Shown: positions 52,951 to 60,963 of the stretch, one piece after another | Position numbering within the stretch: position 1 is the first letter of the stretch | How the letters are laid out: each line of letters begins with the position of its first letter | Assembly (NCBI RefSeq): GCF_014648415.1 | Contig: NZ_BMRB01000011.1 | Coordinates: forward strand, 1-64,000 | Direction of reading: 5' to 3' | Source: Actinokineospora fastidiosa | GTDB taxonomy: Bacteria; Actinomycetota; Actinomycetes; Mycobacteriales; Pseudonocardiaceae | Length of the DNA stretch: 64,000 nucleotides | Position numbers and translations under genes: made by a program | Notes under the pieces: model-generated | Seen by the model: only the letters and a program-made list of their open reading frames with translations | What the model was told of the DNA's origin: nothing | The model's database searches: none

Positions 52951-54087
52951 TCAGACGGCTGCGCGCAGTGGCAGACTGTCACCACAGCAGGTCGTCGCCC
53001 TGTCCGACAGTTCGCCCTCCTGACGGTTTCGGGTGCTGACACAGCGCACCGCGGGAGCGAGAGTGGTCAGTAGTACTGAGGCCAGAGGAGTCAGTTCGTA
53101 CACGGTCGATTTGGGGAACCGGTTGGGTTCCTCGTGTCGAGTGACCAGGTCCTTGTCCTCCATGCGCCGCAGTGTGCGACCCAGAATGCTGTCGTGCAGC
53201 CACCGGCCGGAATCAGGTTGACCGATGGTCGTGTCGTGGATAGTGGACAGGATCTCGGTGAAGTGTCGGGGGCCGTTGATCAGCGTGGCGAGGATTGCTG
53301 GCACCCACTCGCCTTTGAGCAGTTGAAGCACCTCGTACAAGCCGTGCCAGTAGGCAGGCTCCTGCACAAGGGCGGTCCTGTCGGTCGTCGTTGACGACGT
53401 CTCGAGGGCAGGGTTGCCGTCGCGGCGGACCGGCGCGGGTTGGTGGTCGCGCTCACCGGATCGTTCGTCGGCGGGCTCGAGTACTTCCGCGCCGATGCAC
53501 GTGGTGTTGCGCCCCGCGTGCTTGGCATGGCGCAGGGCCGTGTCGGCCTCCAGTAGCAGCGTCTCGATGCTGGTGGGGTCGGTGGCCGCGTGCACGGCGA
53601 CGCCGATGGACACGGTAAAACTGCGGATGGCAGTGGTGCCGCCGGAGGCGACAGGGGCGTCAACGACGATCGCGGCGATGCCCGCGCTGATGCGCCGGGC
53701 AACCCCGAGGGCCTGCTCGGTGTCTGCACCAGGAACCAGGACAACGAACTCGTCGCCGCCGAGGCGACCGACCAGGTCGGAGCCGCGCACGGCGGTCCGC
53801 AACACGTGCGCGGTCGCCCATAGGACGGCGTCGCCGGCCGGATGGCCGTACTCGTCGTTGACGCGCTTGAAGCGGTCAAGATCCAGGACGAGCAGGCTGA
53901 CTGGACGCTGCCGACGCCGGGCGTCCTCGAGCGCACGCGGGACGTGAATGTCCCAGCCCCACCGGTCGAGCAGACCGGTCAGCCTGTCCCTGCCCCAGCT
54001 TCCCCGAGGTTGGCCGCACGAGGAGCACTGCCGGGGCAATGCCTCGCGTGGCCGACCCGAGGTCTGCGCTGTCGGTGCTGTAGTCAT
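52951..54087 (-). CDS. GGDEF diguanylate cyclase domain fused to an HxlR-type winged helix
   Basis: 378 residues from ATG 54087. Residues about 30-200 are a GGDEF domain: WGRDRLTGLLDRWGWD, VLDLDRFKRVNDEYGHPAGD, and intact RLGGDEF with GGDEF at 110-114. Residues about 250-355 are an HxlR/MarR-like winged helix: LKGEWVPAILATLINGPRHF, LGRTLRRMEDKDLVTRH and TVYELTPLA. A CSSC pair (21-24) lies near the N-terminus. A cyclase joined to a DNA-binding domain suggests direct coupling of c-di-GMP synthesis and transcription. I know no characterised protein with this order. Confidence 0.85.
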   Translation of the reverse strand: MTTAPTAQTSGRPREALPRQCSSCGQPRGSWGRDRLTGLLDRWGWDIHVPRALEDARRRQRPVSLLVLDLDRFKRVNDEYGHPAGDAVLWATAHVLRTAVRGSDLVGRLGGDEFVVLVPGADTEQALGVARRISAGIAAIVVDAPVASGGTTAIRSFTVSIGVAVHAATDPTSIETLLLEADTALRHAKHAGRNTTCIGAEVLEPADERSGERDHQPAPVRRDGNPALETSSTTTDRTALVQEPAYWHGLYEVLQLLKGEWVPAILATLINGPRHFTEILSTIHDTTIGQPDSGRWLHDSILGRTLRRMEDKDLVTRHEEPNRFPKSTVYELTPLASVLLTTLAPAVRCVSTRNRQEGELSDRATTCCGDSLPLRAAV

Positions 54088-54169
54088 CGCGATCCCCCCG
54101 AACCTCTGCCACCGGACGCCTGCTAGCCCTTGTACTGGAAGCCTGATGTTCCCGTGTCACTCTTCAGGG

Positions 54170-54223
54170 CGGTTGAAGTGACGTGTTATGGACTTTAGGC
54201 TGTAGGTAGCAACTCTTCAACCG
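54170..54223. promoter_or_regulatory. Mirror-image divergent promoters within a 9-bp inverted repeat
   Basis: CGGTTGAAG (54170-54178) and CTTCAACCG (54215-54223) are perfect inverted arms whose inner parts form two -35 boxes. Rightward: TTGAAG 54173-54178, 17 nt, TAGGCT 54196-54201. Leftward: TTGAAG (complement of 54215-54220), 17 nt, TAAAGT (complement of 54192-54197). The two -10 boxes overlap by two bases, so polymerase can serve only one direction at a time. It separates the GGDEF-HxlR gene from the tandem-HTH gene. Confidence 0.65.
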
Positions 54224-54287
54224 CAATGAGCCCGATTGGGTTAGCTTCCTCAAAACAGTACAAGGCCATGAGGGCGGAGGTGGGCTG

Positions 54288-55058
54288 ATGAACGACAGCA
54301 GGTGGCCGTCGTTCGCGGCCGTTCTGAACCTGCTGTGCTCGACCAGCCAGCCCGGGAAGGCGCGCCCGTACTCCAACGTTGAGCTGGGACAGGCCATCGG
54401 GGTTACGCACAGCTACGTCGCCCAACTGCGTAAGGGGCAGCGCGAGCCGACCCTGGCGACCGTCCTGGCCTTAGCCGAGGCATTGAACGTGCACCCCGCC
54501 GTCTTCGTGGGAGGCCGTCGCAGCCGAACGCCGGACCTGCCCGGTCGCCCGTTCGCCGTCAAGCTCAATCGCCTGTTCTCCCTGGTGCATCCGCCCGGCC
54601 AGGGTGAGATGACGTCGGAGGCCGTGGCGTCAGCCGTGCGCCGCAAAGCCGAGGAGCTGGGCGACAACGGATGGACGATCGCACCGAACACGGTCCGTGA
54701 TCTGCGCAGCGGTAAGAATCCGAATCCCAAGCTCAAGCACGTGATCGCACTCGCGGTGGCCTTCGGCGCCGAGCCTGCGTACTTCTTCGACGAGGAGTTG
54801 GCCGCCCGCGTGGAGGAGCAGTTGGAGACTCATCAGACGTTGGAGCGCCTGGGAGTCAACGAAGTGATCCTACGCGCCACGGCCGCTTCCCCGTCGGCAG
54901 AGGTGCGCAACAAAGCGGTACTTGCGCTGGTGCGGGCGTTGCGCCCCGAGGTGGAGCACGAAGCACTGCGGCAGCTGCTGGACCGGTCCGCTTCCGACCC
55001 ATCCGACGGTCCCGCTGGGCCACAGGTCAAGGTGCCTCGCGATGAAACGACCGACTGA
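54288..55058 (+). CDS. Tandem EspR-type helix-turn-helix regulator
   Basis: 256 residues from ATG 54288 behind CGGAGG. The protein carries two copies of the mycobacterial EspR-type XRE fold: residues 9-74 (SFAAVLNLLCSTSQPG, SYVAQLRKGQREPTLATVLA) and 89-168 (FAVKLNRLFSLVHPPGQGEM, TVRDLRSGKNPNPKLKHVIA, PAYFFDEE). EspR itself has one copy and dimerises by its C-terminus. The remaining helical tail (170-235) resembles the EspR dimer domain. It heads the cassette with IrrE peptidase, membrane protein and FAD enzyme, so it probably regulates it. Confidence 0.83.
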   Translation: MNDSRWPSFAAVLNLLCSTSQPGKARPYSNVELGQAIGVTHSYVAQLRKGQREPTLATVLALAEALNVHPAVFVGGRRSRTPDLPGRPFAVKLNRLFSLVHPPGQGEMTSEAVASAVRRKAEELGDNGWTIAPNTVRDLRSGKNPNPKLKHVIALAVAFGAEPAYFFDEELAARVEEQLETHQTLERLGVNEVILRATAASPSAEVRNKAVLALVRALRPEVEHEALRQLLDRSASDPSDGPAGPQVKVPRDETTD

Positions 55059-55111
55059 TGCCCGCGATCTCGATGTGGCGAGGCAACCAGGGCTCGAAGG
55101 GTGGTGACACC

Positions 55112-55660
55112 ATGAAACCCCGGCACCTGCGGGCTCTGCGCGACGACCTGATCCGCGAGCTGAACCTGGACTCCTCGGCGACGACCGAGACCGTCTGTCT
55201 GCGGCTATGCGAGGTCGTTGCCCAACGGCAACAACGGGAGATTCGACTACGGTTCGACGATCTGGGCGCCGGGCTCAGCGGCCTCTGGGCGGTCACGGAC
55301 GACGATGTCCACGTCGTCATCGTGACCACCGCCCGCAGCTGGGTTCACCGTCTGCTGATCCTGCTGCACGAGATCGCACACATGCTCTGCGGTCATCAAC
55401 CGATGCAACTGAGCACCGGCGAGGCCAATGCCCTCTTCTATCCCGACCTGTCCCCGGACATGTTGCGAGTGCTGGCCGGACGTACCACGCTCTCGCGGGA
55501 CGAGGAGCGCGAGGCCGACCAGGTCGCAGGCGCGCTGACCCAGGGATTGATCGACTGGGCGCAGCGGCAGGAGGTCCGCCCCTTCGAGCCCGGCCGCGAC
55601 GACCTGGCGACCAGGGCCTGGTACACCCTCGGATACACCCCGCGAGGCCACCATGGCTGA
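55112..55660 (+). CDS. ImmA/IrrE-type metallopeptidase
   Basis: 182 residues from ATG 55112; an alternative ATG 55058 overlapping the preceding stop would add 18 residues. The zinc motif is LLHEIAHMLCGH with HEIAH at 86-90, and the downstream acidic residues are in SRDEEREADQVAGAL. ImmA/IrrE peptidases cleave XRE-type repressors, and the preceding gene encodes such a protein, so the pair likely forms a proteolytic switch. Last codons overlap the membrane protein gene by 8 nt. Confidence 0.85.
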   Translation: MKPRHLRALRDDLIRELNLDSSATTETVCLRLCEVVAQRQQREIRLRFDDLGAGLSGLWAVTDDDVHVVIVTTARSWVHRLLILLHEIAHMLCGHQPMQLSTGEANALFYPDLSPDMLRVLAGRTTLSRDEEREADQVAGALTQGLIDWAQRQEVRPFEPGRDDLATRAWYTLGYTPRGHHG

Positions 55661-56900
55661 CCTGATTTTCCTTCCTGCGGCGCTGGGTATCGCGATGCTG
55701 GGCCTGTACAAGTTCTGGGCTCTGCGCCATGCGCCTGCCGACCGCAGACCGGCGATACGCACCGTATGCTTCTCTTGCCTGTTCGCCGCGCCCTCGGTGC
55801 TGCTAGGCGCTCCCGCCATCGGCATGGCCCTCGACCGAGTCGTCGGCATCCACAGCCTGTCGGTGCTGCTGGGCTACTGCTTCGCCCTGGGATTCGTGTG
55901 CTCGATCCAGATCATGCTCGTCTACTGGCTTCACTCGGCCGCTGCGGCGTGGCAGATCTCGCGATGGCTGGTGCTGACCTACACCGGCATCGTGGCCGCG
56001 ATCAACATTCTGTTCTTCCTCGGCGAACGACCAGCCGAACACCATCACGACTTCGCCGCAGCCTACGCTCGCGCGCCCTACCTCGCCGAATTACTGGTCC
56101 TGCACTTCCTGGCCTATGTCCTTGGCCTGGCCAACGTTGTTCGTCTTTGCTGGCGTTGGTCCCACCACCCGGACACCACTGATCGCCCCTGGCTGCGACG
56201 AGGGCTGCGCCTGACCGCCGTGGGGATCTTGTTCCCTGTCGTTTACGGCGTCATCACCCTCGTCGCCGTCGTTGGCAGCTGGTTCGGCGCCGAGTTGGGC
56301 CTTTGGAGCACCCTGATCGCGCCCACGGTCGCCATCCTCGGCGTGCCGCTGGTGATCGTCGGCAACAGCATCGCCGCGTGGGGGCCAAGCCTGTCGTCGC
56401 TGTGGGAACGCGTCGTTCACGTCAGCTCCGACCTGCATGACTACCGCGCTCTCACACCCCTGTGGCAGGCGCTGCGCCCCATCGAGCCGGAGATGGTCCA
56501 CACCCACCACTCACTGGCGAACCGCCTCAGCCCCCGATCACGACTGTTCTGGCGGATCATCGAGATCAACGATTGGCTCCACCAGCTCCCGGCCCGCGAC
56601 GTCGCCGTTTCCGCCACCGCTCGTCACCACGCACGTCAAGCCGGTCTTGACGAGCAGCAGACCGCGGCGCTGGACGAAGCCGCCAACATCAAAGCCGCGC
56701 TACTGACCACTGCGACCGATCTCCGCACCGGCCTTTCGGGCCCCGTCAACCTAGACCATCCTCGCGACGCGGGGCACGCCTTCGCGGGCGAACGTCGACG
56801 ACTTGTGCTCATCGCCGAGACCTTTACCAGCCTCCTGACTGACGAAGTGGTTCACGCAGCCTCCCGTGTTCCTCAGTCTGCGCAGACCCATCCCCACTAA
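55653..56900 (+). CDS. MAB_1171c-like membrane protein (DUF6545 type)
   Basis: 415 residues from ATG 55653. About seven membrane helices fill residues 1-265 (FLPAALGIAMLGLYKFWALR; VLLGYCFALGFVCSIQIMLV; VYGVITLVAVVGSWFGAELG). The cytosolic C-terminus contains the family-typical YRALTPLWQALRPIEPEMV and FWRIIEINDWLHQL. This family recurs in actinomycetes beside XRE/IrrE genes. Called a putative transporter, but without functional proof. Confidence 0.78.
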   Translation: MADLIFLPAALGIAMLGLYKFWALRHAPADRRPAIRTVCFSCLFAAPSVLLGAPAIGMALDRVVGIHSLSVLLGYCFALGFVCSIQIMLVYWLHSAAAAWQISRWLVLTYTGIVAAINILFFLGERPAEHHHDFAAAYARAPYLAELLVLHFLAYVLGLANVVRLCWRWSHHPDTTDRPWLRRGLRLTAVGILFPVVYGVITLVAVVGSWFGAELGLWSTLIAPTVAILGVPLVIVGNSIAAWGPSLSSLWERVVHVSSDLHDYRALTPLWQALRPIEPEMVHTHHSLANRLSPRSRLFWRIIEINDWLHQLPARDVAVSATARHHARQAGLDEQQTAALDEAANIKAALLTTATDLRTGLSGPVNLDHPRDAGHAFAGERRRLVLIAETFTSLLTDEVVHAASRVPQSAQTHPH

Positions 56901-56935
56901 ACGTTCCACATCTCCCTTCCGGAAAGGACACTCCC

Positions 56936-58333
56936 ATGCCCACCGGAAAGTCCCTGCGCGCGGTTGTCCTCGGAGGCGGGCTGGCTGGCACCCTGGCTGC
57001 TGCGGTCCTCGCACGCCACACCGACGAGGTCACCATCATCGAGCGCGACCGCCTGCCCGAAGGACCCACCCACCGAAAGGGCACCCCTCAAGCCCACCAC
57101 ACCCACGTGCTCGTTTCCGGCGGTGCCCGCGCACTCGATCAACTCCTTCCTGGAAGCACCCGCGCCTTGCTCGACCATGGCGCTCAGTACATCGGTGCGC
57201 CCAATCGGCTGCTCGTGCTGCTCTCCCGCGGCTGGCTCGGCCGCTTCGAGGAGATGCAATTCATCATCGGCTGCAGCCGCAATCTCCTGGACTGGGTCAT
57301 ACGAAAGCGCGTCTTGGCGCAACCCAGCATCACCGTTCGCCACGCCACTGACGCCATCGGTCTATGTGGCGACCCGGAGCAGATCACTGGCGTGCGGATC
57401 CGCGACCGACAGACCGGACGAATCGAGGAACTCGACGCTGACTTCGTGGTCGACGCCACCGGCCAAGGATCCGACGCTAGCGTCTGGTTGACCGCACTCG
57501 GCCTACCCACACCGGCTGAGGAACATATCGACCCCCAGGTCTTCTACAGCACCCGCATCTACCAGCAGCCTGCCGGAACCGTCAGCGACTTCCCCGAGAT
57601 CAACATTATGTCCGACCCGGCCCGCACCGACTACGTCAAAGCTGGAGTCCTGGTGCCCATCGAGAACCGGCAATGGATCGTCACTCTTGTCGGCACCCAC
57701 GACCACCGGCCACCCACCGACGCGAACAGGTTCGGCGCCTACGCGCGCAGCCTGCGCCACCCCATCATCGCCGACCTTATCGACCGCGCCCAGCCGTTAA
57801 CCGAACCTCGCGGCTTCCGCATCCCCGGTAACCGCCGCCGGCACTTTCACAGCCTCGCCGCCTGGCCGAACGGGTTCGTCGTCCTCGGGGATGCCGCCTG
57901 CACCGTCAATCCCATCTACGGGCACGGCATGGCCATCGCTGCTCGCGGTGCCCTCGCCCTCGATGCCGGTCTGCAGCGGCATGGCACGACCCGAGCCACC
58001 CACCGCATCCAACAGACCATCGCCGAGGTGGCCGATATCGCCTGGAAAATGGCTTCTCGGCAGGACCTTCGATACCCCAGCACCATCGGACCGCGCCCCG
58101 GTCCAACCGCCCGGCTGCAGCAGCGCTTCCTCGACCGTATTGCCTGGGCGGCCACCGATCGACGCGCCGTTGCCGCCGCTCAGTTGGACGTCTACACCCT
58201 CTCGCAACCGCCCAGCCGCATGTTGAGCCCCTCCGTGCTGATAGCAACTCTTCTGGGCCCTCGTGAACCAGCCCGGACCGAGCCTCCTCTTACTTCCGAC
58301 GAGTACCCGGGGCTACCACCGTCAGGTTCCTAG
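56936..58333 (+). CDS. FAD-dependent oxidoreductase (monooxygenase/geranylgeranyl-reductase-like)
   Basis: 465 residues from ATG 56936 with CCGGAAAGGA upstream. FAD site AVVLGGGLAGTLAAAVLARH, then a QAHHTHVLVSGG loop, DFVVDATGQGS, and the second FAD motif VVLGDAACTVNPIYGHGM. The HTHVL segment and C-terminus match a group of actinomycete oxidoreductases often found with MAB_1171c-type proteins. Substrate unknown. A GTG frame starting right behind the stop (58334) gives about 35 plausible residues and then decays. Confidence 0.83.
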   Translation: MPTGKSLRAVVLGGGLAGTLAAAVLARHTDEVTIIERDRLPEGPTHRKGTPQAHHTHVLVSGGARALDQLLPGSTRALLDHGAQYIGAPNRLLVLLSRGWLGRFEEMQFIIGCSRNLLDWVIRKRVLAQPSITVRHATDAIGLCGDPEQITGVRIRDRQTGRIEELDADFVVDATGQGSDASVWLTALGLPTPAEEHIDPQVFYSTRIYQQPAGTVSDFPEINIMSDPARTDYVKAGVLVPIENRQWIVTLVGTHDHRPPTDANRFGAYARSLRHPIIADLIDRAQPLTEPRGFRIPGNRRRHFHSLAAWPNGFVVLGDAACTVNPIYGHGMAIAARGALALDAGLQRHGTTRATHRIQQTIAEVADIAWKMASRQDLRYPSTIGPRPGPTARLQQRFLDRIAWAATDRRAVAAAQLDVYTLSQPPSRMLSPSVLIATLLGPREPARTEPPLTSDEYPGLPPSGS

Positions 58334-58475
58334 GTGGCAATCGATCGAAAGAGCTTGGAGGGTGTTGTCAGGGCTGGGCTGGCCACCACGGGTGCTCGCC
58401 GGGTTAGAGCTGCGGTTCGCAACCTGTCTGCAAGCCCCGCGGGGCCCAGCTTGAGGTGGCCGAGTTCACTTTCGG

Positions 58476-58817
58476 CTACCCAGTGCGCTTCGCCGCGACC
58501 AGCCGGGACGGCATGGGGTCGATGAGGGTCACGTCGAACAGCAGCGCCAGTTCGTAGACCGCGTTCTCCCTGCCGCCGCGGCTCCTTCGGCGTTCGACCA
58601 CGGCGTAGAAGTCCAGGTGTGCGACCTCGGCGTTGACCTGCTCCCGCAGGATGCGCCGCAGCGCACTCTCGGCGGCTTCACCAGCCAGCACGAGGCCGCC
58701 CGGCAGGCGGTGGGAGGTGACGTCCTGGTCGTGGACGGCCAGGAGGCGTTCATCGTTGCCAACGAGGCCGTACACCGCGACAAGCGGCCCAAGGGCTGGC
58801 GAGGTGGGCGTGGTCAT
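58476..58817 (-). CDS. NUDIX-like protein with degenerate Nudix box
   Basis: 113 residues from ATG 58817. The box HRLPGGLVLAGEAAESALRR then ILREQVNA keeps the fold pattern and the first Glu, but REUxEExGU is changed to RILREQVNA, losing two metal-binding Glu positions and the Gly. Catalysis is doubtful; it may be a sensor or a decaying gene. Its start overlaps the end of the broken kinase frame. The neighbouring frame reads on into it as DITLSVDREDR, so the two may once have been one gene or a coupled pair. Confidence 0.6.
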   Translation of the reverse strand: MTTPTSPALGPLVAVYGLVGNDERLLAVHDQDVTSHRLPGGLVLAGEAAESALRRILREQVNAEVAHLDFYAVVERRRSRGGRENAVYELALLFDVTLIDPMPSRLVAAKRTG

Positions 58818-58995
58818 CCTGTCCTCGCGATCGACGGAGAGGGTGATGTCGAAGTCGGATTTAAGTACGGCCTGACGCCGTGGCAGGGCTTGTAGTGCAC
58901 GGCGCAGGTCGAGAATCCGGCGGCGGTCAGCCGCTCGCCCAGCGCGGTGGCAGTCGTGGTTTCCCGGTGCCCCTGTTCCCTTCGACGGTGATCAT
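58814..58995 (-). pseudogene. Broken P-loop kinase (thymidylate kinase-like) with a frameshift in the P-loop
   Basis: From ATG 58995 the frame reads MITVEGNRGTGK, a kinase P-loop start; at the A run 58960-58962 one base is missing and the next frame continues TTTATALGERLTAAGFSTCA. Joining the two restores GNRGTGKTTTATALGERL. The remainder is only about 50 residues and runs out of frame again at the NUDIX start. A sequencing error is possible, but the short length also argues for decay. Confidence 0.5.
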
Positions 58996-59045
58996 CACCG
59001 CTGGTGGTCTCAAACGGCTGCGGGTCGGGCTGGCTTGCGGCAAGG

Positions 59046-59759
59046 TCAGCGGCCACGCTGGTCTCCCCAGGTGAGCACATGCAGCCGCGTGGTTAGGTGG
59101 AAGCCCCGCTCGATGGCCGGGTCGGCGATCTCGGCCAGCCGCCTCGTGATCTCCTCGGCGGTTCGGCCTTCGGGCATCACGTACACCGGTGCCAAATCGT
59201 GGTCGGCGACGAGTCCGGTGACTTCATCGAGGTCGGCAGTGCTGGAGACGACGAACTTGAACACGGCCCGGCCGCTGGCCGCGAAGTCGCCGAGCACCCG
59301 GCCCTTAATCCGCTTCGAGGATGGCATCCCGGCGCCGAAGCTCGACAGCTTCGGCGACACGTTGAACCGGGTGACAGATGCGAGCAGGTCCGCTGCGGGG
59401 GCGATCGTGCCGTTGGTCTCGATCTCCACCTGCAGCCCGGCGTCTGCGAGCCCCTGCACGAGTGCGATGAGGCGGCGCTGCTGCATCAGCGGCTCGCCGC
59501 CTGTGATCACCACGAGATCGACCGGCTGCACTGTCGCCCAGGCCAGCAGATCGCTGATCGAAGCGACTGTGCCTTCGGCGTCCAGGTCGAAACGGGCGCT
59601 GTCCCAGGTGTAGGGGGTGTCGCAGTTCCTGCAGGTCAGGTTGCAGTTCATCAACCGGATGAACACCGCACGGCGCCCGATCGACGGGCCTTCGCCCTGC
59701 ACGGTCGGGCCGAACTTCTCCGCGACGAACAGTTCGTCGGTGGCCAGCGTGACCGTCAT
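59046..59759 (-). CDS. queE: 7-carboxy-7-deazaguanine synthase (QueE-like radical SAM)
   Basis: 237 residues from ATG 59759, overlapping queD by ATGA. The substrate-loop GPTVQGEGPSIGRRAVFIRL precedes the radical SAM cluster CNLTCRNC (Cys39, Cys43, Cys46) and DTPYTWD. VVITGGEPLMQQ and VEIETNGTIAP are the next SAM motifs. QueE turns carboxy-tetrahydropterin into 7-carboxy-7-deazaguanine. No queC, folE or tgt is visible in the window, so the pathway must be completed elsewhere. Confidence 0.92.
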   Translation of the reverse strand: MTVTLATDELFVAEKFGPTVQGEGPSIGRRAVFIRLMNCNLTCRNCDTPYTWDSARFDLDAEGTVASISDLLAWATVQPVDLVVITGGEPLMQQRRLIALVQGLADAGLQVEIETNGTIAPAADLLASVTRFNVSPKLSSFGAGMPSSKRIKGRVLGDFAASGRAVFKFVVSSTADLDEVTGLVADHDLAPVYVMPEGRTAEEITRRLAEIADPAIERGFHLTTRLHVLTWGDQRGR

Positions 59760-60550
59760 CGGCCGCTCCGCTCGTCCTGGGTGAACTCGGCCCATCGGCG
59801 CGGCGACTCCCAGACGCGAACCGCCTGGACTGCGGCGGTCTCTTGTGCATTGGCCTGGCTGAGGGTCCAGGCGTACAGGTGCTCGGCAAGCAGTTCTGAT
59901 GTCGGCTGGAACGGGAGCACGGCATTCAGGTCACGGTGGTCGAGGTGCCGGTCGAGGTATTCGGCGAGCAGGGCGTGGAGCCTGGCGCGGCGGCCGGGGT
60001 GCGTCTGCGGGTCCAGCCGGAGGTCCACACGGTAAGAGTGGCCGTGATGCCAGCCGCACTTGTGCCCGTCAGGCAGGCCCTCCAGGTGATGGGCCGCCTC
60101 GAAGGTGAACGACTCGTCATCGACATGCTGGCGTGCCCCCGTGGCTGCGCCGAGGCCGACGTCGACGGCCTGAAGCTGCCTCCCCCGCTCCGGGGGCATG
60201 TTGGCCAGGAACCACGCGGTGATGTGGTGGGCGAGCGCGTCGGTGGTGGTGTCGAACGTGAACAGATCGTTGAGGTCGCGATGGTCTAGTTCGCGCTTGA
60301 GGTACTCACCGACGGGGGCGAGTTCGGCGTAGTCCGCCACGAAACCGGGTGCCCGCAGTTCGGTGTCGGCGAGCTGGACCTCGACGGTGAAGGTGTGACC
60401 GTGGGGTCGCGCGGCCTTGTTCTCGGCGTCGGGCAGAGTGACGAGGCGGTGCGCCGCGGCAAACGAGAAGCTGCCGTCGCCGATGCAATAGCGTCCCTGA
60501 GCGAGGTCGCTCACCGCGACTCGGGTCGAGTTCGCCGGGTGGGGCCCCAT
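59756..60550 (-). CDS. queD: Tandem 6-carboxy-tetrahydropterin synthase (two fused QueD/PTPS domains)
   Basis: 264 residues from ATG 60550; GAGAGG sits 6 nt upstream of this ATG and directly against ATG 60556, so the inner start is preferred. Two PTPS domains lie in series. Domain 1 (about 25-130): SFAAAHRL and RPHGHTFTVEV keep the zinc His but lack the catalytic Cys and the terminal Glu. Domain 2 (about 145-250): FTFEAAHHL, GHKCGWHHGHSYRVD with Cys165, LDHRDLNAVLPF and VRVWES with the Glu are all present. Only the second site should be active. Typical QueD is one domain of about 120 residues. Confidence 0.9.
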   Translation of the reverse strand: MGPHPANSTRVAVSDLAQGRYCIGDGSFSFAAAHRLVTLPDAENKAARPHGHTFTVEVQLADTELRAPGFVADYAELAPVGEYLKRELDHRDLNDLFTFDTTTDALAHHITAWFLANMPPERGRQLQAVDVGLGAATGARQHVDDESFTFEAAHHLEGLPDGHKCGWHHGHSYRVDLRLDPQTHPGRRARLHALLAEYLDRHLDHRDLNAVLPFQPTSELLAEHLYAWTLSQANAQETAAVQAVRVWESPRRWAEFTQDERSGR

Positions 60551-60556
60551 GGTCAT

Positions 60557-60963
60557 CCTCTCGTTAAATACTGGGTGTGATTGGCTCTCATGGAGTCGCG
60601 ATGTGGACCGCAGCAGGAGGGCTCACGAGGGGCTCACGAATCACCCGGGGTGTAGCGGCTTGTGATCCCCACCCGCTCTGACCACTCACCCCTTACCAAC
60701 ATGTCTCGGCAAACGGTTTCGACCCGGGTGCGTCGAAGCGGATACCGCGGACTATGGCTAGGCCAGTCAACGCTGGCTGATCAACGACAGCCAGAGCGTC
60801 GATGGGGCGACCATGAGGCGGCAATGGGGCGGCACCAAGTCTGACCTGCGCATATGACTTCTCTGAGGTGGTAGTCCGAACGGGTACAGCTCGCGGAGCG
60901 GGTGATTGGCCTTGACCGGAGGCTGGTTATCGTGGCGGGTAACCAACCGGCGAGGTGGTGTTC
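60557..60963. other. Intergenic region between queD and an XRE-TPR gene
   Basis: About 400 nt between divergent genes. No supported gene. An AT-rich TATTTA on the minus strand just before the queD ribosome binding site could be its -10. GGTTA (60925-60929) and TAACC (60940-60944) form a short inverted repeat before the XRE gene. No riboswitch fold is recognised. Confidence 0.4.

Noticed and set aside
60662..60844. 60-codon plus-strand frame in the queD upstream region
   Set aside because: No ribosome binding site and non-coding codon pattern.
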